A stretch of 64,000 nt of DNA from a virus. The DNA lies in IMG/VR virus record IMGVR_UViG_3300005096_000137, positions 62,001-126,000 of that record. One strand, given 5' to 3'. Positions 41,629 to 49,811 of the stretch are shown one piece after another. The notes under the pieces were generated by a model. It saw only the letters and a list, made by a program, of their open reading frames with translations. It was not told the origin of the DNA and searched no databases. Position numbers and translations under genes: made by a program. The first letter of the stretch is position 1; each line of letters opens with the position of its first letter.

Positions 41629-42268
41629 AACAATTGGCTTCCCGCACGGGCACCATTGGTACTCGTTGATGGACCGTATGGGCATACCACATCGGAAATC
41701 AGTGTTTGAACGACTCCGGGATAGTTATTCTGAACCTGCCCGAGCGTACCACAATGGGGTTCATCTCTCGAACTGTCTGGCTGAGTTGAGTGTGTGGCAT
41801 GGGCTTGCCAGGTATCCTGATGAAGTTGAGTTTGCCTTGTGGTTTCATGACATAGTCTATGACACACATCGTGATGACAATGAAGACCACAGTGCCGCAT
41901 TTGCTGCGGAAATTCTCGATTATGCTGGTTGTGATGAACAAGTCCGCTACCGTATCATTGGGAATATCCTCGCAACCAGTCACACTGAGGGTTGGAACCA
42001 CACAGACGAGAAACTTACTGCTGATATTGACCTCACTACCCTGGGTGAGTCAGAGTGGGTGTACTGCGAATTTGAGAGAGCAATCCGGCTGGAATACCTC
42101 TGGGTGCCCCTTCCGGAGTATTGTAAGAAACGGATCGAGGTTTTGCAGGGCTTCCTCGATCGGGAACGTATTTACCACCATGCTGCAATTGCCGACCTCT
42201 TTGAGGAACCAGCTAGGCGGAATTTGAAACGGGCAATAGGGTGGGTGTCCGCAAGCAGTGGCATTTGA
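41621..42268 (+). CDS. HD-superfamily metal-dependent phosphohydrolase
   Basis: 215 residues from GTG overlapping the previous gene. YSEPARAYHNGVHLSNCL, EFALWFHDIVYDT (HD) and EDHSAAFA match the stand-alone HD family whose members start with the YxEPxRxYHxxxH signature. The substrate is not known. It differs from the (p)ppGpp-hydrolase-like gene at 12897. The stop codon is part of a promoter. Confidence 0.8.
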   Translation: MTETIGFPHGHHWYSLMDRMGIPHRKSVFERLRDSYSEPARAYHNGVHLSNCLAELSVWHGLARYPDEVEFALWFHDIVYDTHRDDNEDHSAAFAAEILDYAGCDEQVRYRIIGNILATSHTEGWNHTDEKLTADIDLTTLGESEWVYCEFERAIRLEYLWVPLPEYCKKRIEVLQGFLDRERIYHHAAIADLFEEPARRNLKRAIGWVSASSGI

Positions 42269-42307
42269 CAACTTCCACTTGACAACTTCCACTTGATAAA
42301 CTAGAAT
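42265..42307 (+). promoter_or_regulatory. Promoter with duplicated -35
   Basis: TTGACAACTTCCAC occurs twice in tandem (42265 and 42279). The second TTGACA is 17 nt from TAGAAT (42302). The first copy contains the HD gene stop codon. Confidence 0.8.
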
Positions 42308-42317
42308 TGAGAGTAGG

Positions 42318-42533
42318 ATGAACGACATGTATTTAACTGACTTCCGAGGCGTAATCATCCGGCATGGGGACACCATTGTCTGTGCCATGTTCGTACTCGG
42401 AACACTGACGATGGTGGAAGGTAAGGTCACGTCTATTGGTGGCAATTACCTGACAGTCGAAGACATTACAGGGGAGTCCCACAGTATTATGGGCATGAAT
42501 TTGGTTACTGTTTTGGAGGATCACCGTGCTTGA
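42318..42533 (+). CDS. Small SH3-like barrel protein
   Basis: 71 residues. FRGVIIRHGDTIVCAMF and MVEGKVTSIGGNYLTV follow the SH3-like pattern of the gene at 41410. Preceded by its own promoter; AGTAGG is upstream of the ATG. Confidence 0.62.
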   Translation: MNDMYLTDFRGVIIRHGDTIVCAMFVLGTLTMVEGKVTSIGGNYLTVEDITGESHSIMGMNLVTVLEDHRA

Positions 42534-42738
42534 TTGTGCCGGACTGGATATTGACGTCAGAGACGAAGTTGTGTTTGTGGATATCGACGAGTTGGGACAT
42601 CAATGCCTGACCTGTGCCAACGTGTCTGTCGTGAATGATGTTGGCATTAGGGTGGTTGAACAAGATGGTACAGCTTGCAACATCACAGAGTCAAAGAAGG
42701 TTGCTGTCACTTGGAAAGAGGGTTACAGACAAGAATGA
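42526..42738 (+). CDS. Small SH3-like barrel protein
   Basis: 70 residues from GTG overlapping the previous stop. GLDIDVRDEVVFVD and NVSVVNDVGIRVVEQD resemble the neighbouring copies. Function unknown. Confidence 0.55.
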   Translation: MLDCAGLDIDVRDEVVFVDIDELGHQCLTCANVSVVNDVGIRVVEQDGTACNITESKKVAVTWKEGYRQE

Positions 42739-42926
42739 ACGACTATTGGGGCGATGAAATCCAGAAGGATGATGTGCTTGCCTTCAGCGACGGCAGCCGA
42801 ATGATCCAAGTCAGGGTAGTGAAACTATTCTGTAATGGTGTCGACGTGATCCATGAGGGGGGCACCCCTGATATGTTCTTCATCGAAGATACCGAAGAAT
42901 CCACAATCATTAAAGCCCGAGTCTAG
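42735..42926 (+). CDS. Small SH3-like barrel protein
   Basis: 63 residues, ATGA overlap. WGDEIQKDDVLAFSDG and IQVRVVKLFCNGVDV keep the same pattern. Function unknown. Confidence 0.55.
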   Translation: MNDYWGDEIQKDDVLAFSDGSRMIQVRVVKLFCNGVDVIHEGGTPDMFFIEDTEESTIIKARV

Positions 42927-42927
42927 C

Positions 42928-43158
42928 ATGCCCAATACTTACGACGACACTGCCCCCCAGACTGACTTCTATGGGAAGGAAATCAAAGTGGGCGACCGCC
43001 TACTCTGTATTGGGTATTTCAAGGAGTTCCTGGTTGTCAATGTTACCGAGGTGTACCAAGACAGAGTGATTACGGACCATCCCAATGGTGCCTTCTGTGG
43101 CTTCTCGCTGACCCGGACTAACAGAAACACTATCATCCAATCAAAGGAAACCACCTGA
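42928..43158 (+). CDS. Small SH3-like barrel protein
   Basis: 76 residues. FYGKEIKVGDRLLCIG and LVVNVTEVYQDRVITD are the clearest match in the series to the first copy (GTTIHLGDRVVF). It closes the family and overlaps the FmdB-like gene by one base. Confidence 0.58.
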   Translation: MPNTYDDTAPQTDFYGKEIKVGDRLLCIGYFKEFLVVNVTEVYQDRVITDHPNGAFCGFSLTRTNRNTIIQSKETT

Positions 43159-43382
43159 TGCCCGTTTATGATTACGTTTGTGAAGCCTGCGAAGTTATTT
43201 CCACCATCACTCATGGTATGCACGAGACAAAGAAGAAGTGTCCAGAGTGTGGTAAGCTCAAGTTGAAACGGTCGTGGCAGAAGGTCGCCGCGTATCACAC
43301 TCGCGTGTCCAACATGCACCCCCGGGTCAACCGGGGCAAGGGTAACACCGGAGTCTACAAAGGGGGTAAACATGACAAATAA
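43158..43382 (+). CDS. FmdB-type zinc ribbon protein
   Basis: 74 residues. PVYDYVCEACEVI and KKKCPECGKLKLKRSW form the FmdB/C4 zinc ribbon (CxxC ... CxxC). The tail is basic and glycine-rich. Small regulators of this type are frequent in phages; the role is unknown. Confidence 0.8.
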   Translation: MPVYDYVCEACEVISTITHGMHETKKKCPECGKLKLKRSWQKVAAYHTRVSNMHPRVNRGKGNTGVYKGGKHDK

Positions 43383-44079
43383 ACCCTTCTCCAGGTTCGT
43401 TTCGATTGACATCGAGACCACTGGGCTGGACGAGAATACCTGTGATATCATCGAGATTGGTGCAGTGATTGATGATTGGCTGGAACCCCTTGAGGACCCA
43501 CCAACGTTCCACTGTTACCTGAAACGGGGTAGCTACAAGGGTGAACCTTATGCTCTGTCCATGCACCCAATCATCTTCCGACGCATCGCCGAGGAGGAGG
43601 AAGGGTATGATTATCATTACCCCAACCAAGTCGCTAAGATATTTGGCAGTTGGATGCGGGAAAATGGCGCATACTCCATGGGTGAGGACGGACGGTATGG
43701 TCGCGCCAATGTTGCAGGCAAATGTTTTGCAAACTTTGATCATCCATTCCTAAAGAAACTACCTGACTGGGTGGAGCAGACCCGGTACGTCCGACGAGTC
43801 TTGGATCCCGGTATGTTGTACTGGAATCCACTTGAGGATGATTGTTTGCCCAGCTTGGACCAGTGTATGGCACGGGCTGGTATTGAGGGTATTGTACCAC
43901 ACACTGCATTGGAGGATGCCATTCTCACTGCCCTGGTAATCCATAAGGGTATCCACCGCCTCAAGTGTATGCCCAATTCAGTACCAGGCGGCGAACACCC
44001 TCCATTTAATACCGAAGGTACACTGAGTGGTCGGTTATCTGGAAAACACCCTAATGAATCCAACGGGGGTAAACCGTGA
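43372..44079 (+). CDS. DnaQ-like 3'-5' exonuclease
   Basis: 235 residues. SIDIETTGLD (DxE), a middle CFANFDHPFL Asp and HTALEDAILTALV (HxxxxD) give the DEDDh set. Such enzymes degrade single-stranded DNA or RNA and serve proofreading or RNA turnover. The C-terminal 40 residues are Gly/Pro-rich and disordered. Given the RNA ligase 0.6 kb away, an RNA role is possible. Confidence 0.85.
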   Translation: MTNKPFSRFVSIDIETTGLDENTCDIIEIGAVIDDWLEPLEDPPTFHCYLKRGSYKGEPYALSMHPIIFRRIAEEEEGYDYHYPNQVAKIFGSWMRENGAYSMGEDGRYGRANVAGKCFANFDHPFLKKLPDWVEQTRYVRRVLDPGMLYWNPLEDDCLPSLDQCMARAGIEGIVPHTALEDAILTALVIHKGIHRLKCMPNSVPGGEHPPFNTEGTLSGRLSGKHPNESNGGKP

Positions 44080-44468
44080 ACGCCAACAATATCATCCAAC
44101 AGATACGAGGTATGAAGGGGTTGGTCCTGGAAGGGAACCGAACTACTATTGCGATCAGGTTCCGTGACCTGATTACCGAGTCTTTGAAAGCAGCCGGGGA
44201 GTCCACCTCTGGCTATATGAAGTGGGTTGAGAACGACGCTAAGTTGTTCATCAAAGCCTGTGACCTGACACACCCTCCGACTCGGACTGACGTCGACATG
44301 TCTGCACCAGCAACCTTACTTGCCCAATTCGTTGACAAGTGGGCAGCAGTGGATTCAGTTAAGGTCGACGATGGTGAATTCCAACAGATGTCTCAAGAAA
44401 CCTTCAATGTGAAGAGCAGCCTCCTCCAAGAATTGAAAGCCGTGATTGATGCTGGGGGTCCAGACTAA
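44076..44468 (+). CDS. Hypothetical protein
   Basis: 130 residues from GTG overlapping the exonuclease stop. Mostly helical, no motif recognised (IRGMKGLVLEGNRTTIAI). It lies between the exonuclease and the RNA ligase. Confidence 0.55.
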   Translation: MNANNIIQQIRGMKGLVLEGNRTTIAIRFRDLITESLKAAGESTSGYMKWVENDAKLFIKACDLTHPPTRTDVDMSAPATLLAQFVDKWAAVDSVKVDDGEFQQMSQETFNVKSSLLQELKAVIDAGGPD

Positions 44469-44644
44469 TGAAACTGATTGTCATGGATTTGGTCCTCCGT
44501 AAATTTGAGGAGGCGAGGTTGGCGGAGATGGATGAGTTAGGCAAGGCTTATGCAGAAGATGCCGACCGTACTTCCCCCGTTTTTCCACAACCACCTCTCC
44601 CTCCCAACCCTCACCCTAAACCCCCTTATTGGAACTTTTGGTAA
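44468..44644 (+). CDS. Small Pro-rich protein
   Basis: 58 residues starting within the previous stop (TAATG). A helical N-terminal half is followed by a tail of PPLPPNPHPKPPY type. The next gene, an RNA ligase, begins on its last base, so it is probably co-translated. Confidence 0.5.
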   Translation: MKLIVMDLVLRKFEEARLAEMDELGKAYAEDADRTSPVFPQPPLPPNPHPKPPYWNFW

Positions 44645-45723
44645 TGTCGAAAACAATAGTTAGCGTCGAACGTGTTAATGCTGTAGAAGCCCATCCCAAT
44701 GCTGATCGTCTGGAAGTTATCCGGGTGCTTGGTTATCAAGTGGTTACCCAGAAGGGTAACTACAAGGTTGGAGACCTTGCTGTATACTTCCCTCCGGATA
44801 TCCTCATCCCGCTTGACGCGGCTGAAGAGTTGGGGGTCGCGAAGTATTTGAAACATGCGATATTTCCGGGTGAGGAAGTTCAGACACAGTGCCGAGTCGG
44901 AGCCACTCGTTTGCGAGGGAAGCCTTCGCATGGGTTCTGTACGCCCACCACCCATGACTGCCGAATACCGGCTGGTACACCCCTTGGGACTAACGTCTCT
45001 GACTACTACAATGCCCACAAGTATGACCCACCGGTTCGGCTTGGCGCTGGAGATGCGGCCAGCCCCTTGGAAGCTTTCCATGGGTATACTAGTATCGAGA
45101 ATGTACAACGATACACTGATGCGTTCCAAGAAACGGATCAGGTAGTTATTACCGAGAAGCTTCATGGCGTCAATTGCCGGTTGGGTCTCATCCGTGACCC
45201 CAGTGGTGAGTACCAGTTCTGCGCTGGGTCCCACAATGTCCGTCGAAAAGAGGGCGGGTTGTATTGGCACTTCATGCAGGAACAGGTCCTCCATATGCTT
45301 ACGTCCCTAGTTGCGGGACGGGATGGTGAACCCTGCCATAACGCTATTATCTTCGGGGAAATCTTTGGACCTGGCATTCAAGACTTGGATTATGGGCGGT
45401 CTGAGAAGTCATTCCGGGTTTTCGACATCTCCATTGATGGCGAGTACATGAACTACTGGGATATGGTGAAACACTGTGATGCCCACCGGCTGAGGTGTGT
45501 TCCCCACCTGTATACAGGTGCCTACAGTGCTGATGTCGTGGAACACCATACCTATGGGGACACCACCTTTGATGACACAAAGAGTACGTTCAAAGGGCGG
45601 GAGGGCTGTGTAGTCCGACCTATCCACGAAGCCTATAGTGACATCCTTGGCGGACGTTTGATTGTGAAGTCAGTCTCAGCCGACTATCGGGACCGTAAGG
45701 GTGCCAAAGACACTGGTGAGTAG
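44644..45723 (+). CDS. RNA ligase with N-terminal OB-like domain (DraRnl-like)
   Basis: 359 residues. Residues 1-110 form an OB-like module (ERVNAVEAHPNADRLEVIRV, YKVGDLAVYFPPD) as in Deinococcus RNA ligase. The catalytic domain has VITEKLHGVN (motif I Lys near 172), IIFGEIFGPG (III), FRVFDIS (IIIa), KGREGCVVRP (IV) and LIVKSVSADY (V). Such ligases seal nicks in RNA, including 3'-OH RNA in hybrid duplexes. The Ro60/Y RNA genes and the RlaP-like gene at 47491 suggest an RNA repair role. Confidence 0.85.
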   Translation: MSKTIVSVERVNAVEAHPNADRLEVIRVLGYQVVTQKGNYKVGDLAVYFPPDILIPLDAAEELGVAKYLKHAIFPGEEVQTQCRVGATRLRGKPSHGFCTPTTHDCRIPAGTPLGTNVSDYYNAHKYDPPVRLGAGDAASPLEAFHGYTSIENVQRYTDAFQETDQVVITEKLHGVNCRLGLIRDPSGEYQFCAGSHNVRRKEGGLYWHFMQEQVLHMLTSLVAGRDGEPCHNAIIFGEIFGPGIQDLDYGRSEKSFRVFDISIDGEYMNYWDMVKHCDAHRLRCVPHLYTGAYSADVVEHHTYGDTTFDDTKSTFKGREGCVVRPIHEAYSDILGGRLIVKSVSADYRDRKGAKDTGE

Positions 45724-45727
45724 CGGC

Positions 45728-45779
45728 GCATAACTGACGCATAACTGACGCATAACTGACGCATAACTGACGCATAACT
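45728..45779. repeat. 11-bp tandem repeat between RNA ligase and next gene
   Basis: Four perfect copies of GCATAACTGAC and a partial fifth, starting 5 nt after the ligase stop and ending 12 nt before the next ATG. Each unit has an in-frame-shifting length of 11. It could be a binding site array or slippage product. Confidence 0.92.
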
Positions 45780-45791
45780 TCGGAGAGACAG

Positions 45792-46040
45792 ATGGAAATC
45801 GGAGAACTCGTTAAATTCCTCAATGACCGGTGTGTAACCACCAGTGCCAACCTCCCACTCGCTTCCTTTATGAAGGCACTTCGGGACTGGCTCCCGGTGG
45901 GTACACCCTTTGTGTCCATCTCCGAGATGGAGGACATGCTGATCACTACTGGACGGTTTAGGACATCTCAGGTTGGTGGGCGTCTTGTGGTGATCGGGTG
46001 TGCTATTCCGGATGTTCAACGGGACATGGGGAGTTCATAA
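45792..46040 (+). CDS. Small hypothetical protein
   Basis: 82 residues with GGAGAG before the ATG. Helix-rich first half then RFRTSQVGGRLVVIG, a possible winged-helix shape. No family recognised. Confidence 0.5.
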   Translation: MEIGELVKFLNDRCVTTSANLPLASFMKALRDWLPVGTPFVSISEMEDMLITTGRFRTSQVGGRLVVIGCAIPDVQRDMGSS

Positions 46041-46093
46041 ACCAATTACCGATCGAGTGATCCCCTTGCTTGACCATGAGGCAGCTCTTTTAT

Positions 46094-46122
46094 TTGACAA
46101 CGGGCAGTTTGTAGTGTAAGCT
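46094..46122 (+). promoter_or_regulatory. Promoter of a leaderless gene
   Basis: TTGACA, 17-nt spacer, TAAGCT, then TAGGGT and ATG, the same geometry as at 34023 and 56453. Confidence 0.75.
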
Positions 46123-46128
46123 TAGGGT

Positions 46129-46428
46129 ATGAACATCAAACAACAAGTCGCAGACTTCGAGAAGTACCAAAAACAACTTAATCAGACCATCATGGTTCAG
46201 CTTGCCGCACGCGCCACGAAGCAGGGCATCACAAGCATGTTGTTTACTGATGGAGTCGGGCATTACCGACGAGGTCACCATCTCGTTCGGGATGTGGACT
46301 TAGACACTCTGGGGTTGTCCTACGTGCGGACAATGGCTCTGGGGTTAACAGACGTCTCTTGGGATCCGAAATACGGCTGGCTAGGTCCTAGTGGCAAAGT
46401 TATCACGTTTGATTCGAGGAATCTATAG
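46129..46428 (+). CDS. Hypothetical protein (leaderless mRNA)
   Basis: 99 residues, helical N-terminus (MNIKQQVADFEKYQKQLNQ). The ATG is 7 nt after the -10 and has no Shine-Dalgarno. Function unknown. Confidence 0.62.
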   Translation: MNIKQQVADFEKYQKQLNQTIMVQLAARATKQGITSMLFTDGVGHYRRGHHLVRDVDLDTLGLSYVRTMALGLTDVSWDPKYGWLGPSGKVITFDSRNL

Positions 46429-46505
46429 AAACATGGGGTATCAGGTTTGGATCCACATGGTCCCGATATGCAATGGCTTGAAATAAGCGGATGGAAGATG
46501 ACGGA

Positions 46506-47066
46506 ATGACAAACGAAGATTCACAAATCGTTCACGCAGGTGACCCAGTCTACCAGACCGAGAGTTTGGTGACGTGCGACTTACCACCAGAACCATTGGA
46601 GTCCCACTATGTTGTTGAGAAGGACGTGATGCTCCACCAAATGCTTCAGATGCAACTCATGGAAGTCAAGCACTATGGGAACACACATCTTGCCCAGTAC
46701 AGTGTATCTCAGGCATTCCGACTGATTGGTGATGGTACCGACAAACTGAGCATCCTCTTACACAATTGCAAAGTGAAGCTGTGTTCACAGAGGTACTCGC
46801 TTTTCCAGAACCAACGAGTGTGTGTCAATTGTGGGGTAGAGGGTAAGGTGTTCTGTCTGGATTTACCCCGCTCCGAACGGCAGCGGTGGAACAAGACTAC
46901 CAACCCGCTCCGCGCCCACTTCAATCTGTATGGGATCATGTCCTCGGGTCGGATTGTGATGCTGACCAAGGATCACATCGTCCCCTCGTCTAAGGGTGGG
47001 AAGTGTGTGATGAGTAACTACCAGTGCATGTGTGAAACATGTAACGCAGAGAAAGGTGACCGATGA
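46506..47066 (+). CDS. HNH endonuclease, first of a pair
   Basis: 186 residues. C-terminal HNH: CVNCG, then VMLTKDHIVPSSKGG (DHI) and NYQCMCETCNAEKGDR (N...CxxCN). The N-terminal 90 residues differ from its neighbour. Start ATG 46506 has GGAAG upstream; ATG 46491 is possible. Probably a free-standing homing or repair nuclease. Confidence 0.82.
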   Translation: MTNEDSQIVHAGDPVYQTESLVTCDLPPEPLESHYVVEKDVMLHQMLQMQLMEVKHYGNTHLAQYSVSQAFRLIGDGTDKLSILLHNCKVKLCSQRYSLFQNQRVCVNCGVEGKVFCLDLPRSERQRWNKTTNPLRAHFNLYGIMSSGRIVMLTKDHIVPSSKGGKCVMSNYQCMCETCNAEKGDR

Positions 47067-47494
47067 AACTTCGCACCCTTCAGAGAAAGCAGATATTATC
47101 GCGGCACCTAGCCCCTGGTAATGTCTACCGGAATCGTCGATATTTACAGACCTTTGAACCCATGTATATCTTTGATTTCCTCTCACGACATGGTGGTAGT
47201 ACCACCTCGTTTCTCAGTGGATATACGGTTCAGATAACTGTGAACTTCAAGCGAGTCTGTGCATCCCCAGTATGTACTCGATGTGGGTGTTGTGGGCTCT
47301 TAGTGAGCCTTGATCACGACTTGTCGAGGGGCTCCTGTAACTTATTACACCTCTACACCCTCGATAGACAAGAACAGCCTGTGATGATGACTATTGATCA
47401 CATTATCCCTAAGCGACATGGTGGTACCAATAACCGTCAGAATCTCCAAATTATGTGTGAAACATGTAACGCGAAGAAGGGGCATATGGTATGA
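47063..47494 (+). CDS. HNH endonuclease, second of a pair
   Basis: 143 residues, ATGA overlap. CTRCGCCG, VMMTIDHIIPKRHGGTNNR and NLQIMCETCNAKKGHM match the first copy closely in the HNH core. The two share an origin, while their N-terminal parts have diverged. Confidence 0.82.
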   Translation: MKLRTLQRKQILSRHLAPGNVYRNRRYLQTFEPMYIFDFLSRHGGSTTSFLSGYTVQITVNFKRVCASPVCTRCGCCGLLVSLDHDLSRGSCNLLHLYTLDRQEQPVMMTIDHIIPKRHGGTNNRQNLQIMCETCNAKKGHMV

Positions 47495-48399
47495 GCAGTT
47501 TACTTCAACGACTTACGGAAGATGGGTACATCAACCCACCCAAGTACATTGATAATGTGTGCTTTGAAACTATCACCGGTAGCCAGGCATATGGGGTGAG
47601 CACAGATACCAGCGACTGTGATGTGGTAGGGTTCTATATTCCACCAGCCAATATGTTGTTCCCACACTTGGAGGGTCACCTGTTGGGCTTTAACAAGGAT
47701 CCTAAGCCGCCTAAGATATGGCAGCAACACCACATCAGGACGGACCCCGACGGACGTCATAAGGGGAAACACTTCGACATTGCCATGTACCCTATTACAA
47801 CGTTCTTTAAGTTGGCAATGGAGTGCAATCCTAACATCATTGATGTGTTGTATGCCCCTCGGGATTGCATATTGTCATTAACAATGGTGGGCGAGATGGT
47901 TCGGGATAATCGTGACCTGTTCCTCCACCGTGGTGCATGGGTCAAGTACAAGGGATATGCCTACCAGCAACTCCATAAGATGGACATCAAGCAGCCTAAA
48001 GAGGTGAGTGCTAGGTATGCCAGTCATCAGGAGCATGGGTACGACTTGAAATTTGCCTACCACCTGGTTCGGCTCTTGCTGGAGTGCGAAATGATGTTGA
48101 CGGAGCACACCATTGATCTTCGTCGTCACAGGGAACACCTCAAGGGTATCCGACGTGGGGAACATACCTTTGAGTATATCAAGCAATGGTTTGTGGACAA
48201 AGAGAAGTACCTGGAGAGGTGCTACGAAGAATCGACTCTCAAGGATTTACCGGCTCGGGAGTCTATCAAACGGCTTTTGATAGCCTGCCTGGAGCCCCAT
48301 TATGGGGACCTCAGTGCATTAAAGACTGTGCGGGCATCATCCACCCCTGACAGGGAAACTCTTCTGGCTATCCAGGCTCTGTGTGATGGAGTACTCTGA
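47491..48399 (+). CDS. RlaP-like nucleotidyltransferase
   Basis: 302 residues. ITGSQAYGVSTDTSDCDVVGF near residues 28-48 is the polymerase-beta nucleotidyltransferase signature (GS...DxD), with a third acidic residue in GKHFDIAMYP. The rest is the helical RlaP (YbaE/DUF2204-like) fold with repeated HLVRLLLECEMML. RlaP proteins occur next to RNA ligases in RNA repair operons and are thought to add or remove nucleotides at RNA ends. Here it lies 1.8 kb from an RNA ligase. Confidence 0.8.
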   Translation: MSSLLQRLTEDGYINPPKYIDNVCFETITGSQAYGVSTDTSDCDVVGFYIPPANMLFPHLEGHLLGFNKDPKPPKIWQQHHIRTDPDGRHKGKHFDIAMYPITTFFKLAMECNPNIIDVLYAPRDCILSLTMVGEMVRDNRDLFLHRGAWVKYKGYAYQQLHKMDIKQPKEVSARYASHQEHGYDLKFAYHLVRLLLECEMMLTEHTIDLRRHREHLKGIRRGEHTFEYIKQWFVDKEKYLERCYEESTLKDLPARESIKRLLIACLEPHYGDLSALKTVRASSTPDRETLLAIQALCDGVL

Positions 48400-48557
48400 T
48401 GCGTGGCGACCAACTTATTGAGGACCTGCTGGACGAGTGTATGAATGTGCTCCATCATGATGGTGAAGAGGATGAGCCGTCCACCCTCTGGGAACTGAAG
48501 CTCTTAGAGATGAAGTTCCGTCATGTCCTCGTAAAACATGGAGTCCTTGATGCTTGA
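48399..48557 (+). CDS. Small acidic protein
   Basis: 52 residues overlapping the RlaP-like gene by one base. Helical, with EDLLDECMNVLHH and an acidic turn (DGEEDEPST). Unrecognised. Confidence 0.5.
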   Translation: MRGDQLIEDLLDECMNVLHHDGEEDEPSTLWELKLLEMKFRHVLVKHGVLDA

Positions 48558-48876
48558 GCTTTGGGAAATACTGGTCCCCTGTACAAGCAACAGCGGGAAG
48601 CCATTTCGGACCCGATGCCACAAGGAGTGGGACCGTCGCATCCGGAAGATTACGGGAGGTTTGACCATCTTCCCGCCAGTCAAAGGCCAGTGGGTTGCTC
48701 CAAGTGGTGAGATATTCTCGGAACGTATGATCTGCGTACGTGTTGCAACCACCGCCAAGTTTATGCAAAAGATAGCGGACATCACAGCAGTGTTTTATCA
48801 GCAAGAAGCCGTGATGTATTACAAAGTCAGTGACACCGTGATCATCAAAGAGTACCCCGAATTTAAGGCAGAGTGA
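48550..48876 (+). CDS. Hypothetical protein
   Basis: 108 residues starting inside the previous gene. CHKEWDRRIRK and a beta-rich tail (ERMICVRVATTAKFMQ). No family recognised. Confidence 0.55.
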   Translation: MLELWEILVPCTSNSGKPFRTRCHKEWDRRIRKITGGLTIFPPVKGQWVAPSGEIFSERMICVRVATTAKFMQKIADITAVFYQQEAVMYYKVSDTVIIKEYPEFKAE

Positions 48877-49208
48877 TGTTTATTCCCGAGCAAGACCCTG
48901 ATCATCCAAACCACCCTAGTAAGGGTTTTTATCCTGGACCCACGGTCAGTCGGTACATTACACATGGACACATGGGGCGGAGTTTACCGCACATACACAT
49001 AGTGTCTCGGGTGGATACCCCACATGTCATCACTGTGTACTATGAGACTATCCAACGACTCCTACGAGACTGTGGGAGCTTCCGACATCTCGTGACTCTG
49101 GATTGTCGGACACCCTCACGAGGTTTCAAACTCCCTGATACTTATCAAACATTTCACGCTGAAAGACCTTATTATGAGTCGATTTCAAGTAAAGCTCGCG
49201 GACGCTAA
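48876..49208 (+). CDS. Hypothetical His-rich protein
   Basis: 110 residues with TGATG overlap. Contains HGHMGRSLPHIHIVSR; the His cluster hints at metal binding, but no family is recognised. The next gene starts within its last 35 nt. Confidence 0.5.
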   Translation: MFIPEQDPDHPNHPSKGFYPGPTVSRYITHGHMGRSLPHIHIVSRVDTPHVITVYYETIQRLLRDCGSFRHLVTLDCRTPSRGFKLPDTYQTFHAERPYYESISSKARGR

Positions 49209-49479
49209 TCTCCAGGATTTGGGAAGGTCCCTAGACTTTGATTTCGCAGATGCTATGCTTCTTAGTGTAGTCTTGGAAGATGGGCGCACCTTCAAACTGA
49301 ATTTCCACACAGACGGGGAGTTGTCCATCATAACATTCGGGAACCATCCGCACCTTACGGGGTATGTCCCTCAGTCAAGGTTTCTGACGAAGATTCACCC
49401 TGAGAAACCCTTTACCTGCTCCAGTTGCGGGGCTGCCGTATTTGATGAGGAAGTCCCTCATTGTGACTATTGTATTTAG
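49174..49479 (+). CDS. Small protein with C-terminal zinc ribbon
   Basis: 101 residues. N-terminal beta region (MLLSVVLEDGRTFKLNF) then FTCSSCGAAVFDEEVPHCDYC, a CxxC...CxxC ribbon. Function unknown. Confidence 0.6.
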   Translation: MSRFQVKLADANLQDLGRSLDFDFADAMLLSVVLEDGRTFKLNFHTDGELSIITFGNHPHLTGYVPQSRFLTKIHPEKPFTCSSCGAAVFDEEVPHCDYCI

Positions 49480-49489
49480 GAGAGCGAAG

Positions 49490-49792
49490 ATGTTGAATCT
49501 AAAGAACCACTTAAACACACAACTGAATATCGCTGATGCAGAGTGCCCCCTAATCACTGAAGCCTATGAGAAGGTACAGGGTTACCTTGAGCAGTGTGCT
49601 TGTGACCATTTCTGGCAGGCGGTTGTGGAGGTCGGCTCACCCTTAGTGGCGAGTCTGAAGGTTCGCCGTCAGTACGAGGGTTTAATGCGGCGACTCAGTG
49701 CTGGTGGGCTGACGGTGCAGGATGACCTTCACAAGGACATGAGTGGCTCCATACTTATCACCTGGGGCAAATTCCCTGGTGGCTACAACTAA
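49490..49792 (+). CDS. Hypothetical protein
   Basis: 100 residues with GGAGAG upstream of ATG 49490. Mostly helical, KVRRQYEGLMRRLSAGG. Not recognised. Confidence 0.55.
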   Translation: MLNLKNHLNTQLNIADAECPLITEAYEKVQGYLEQCACDHFWQAVVEVGSPLVASLKVRRQYEGLMRRLSAGGLTVQDDLHKDMSGSILITWGKFPGGYN

Positions 49793-49811
49793 ACTATCGA
49801 GGACATCAGAG

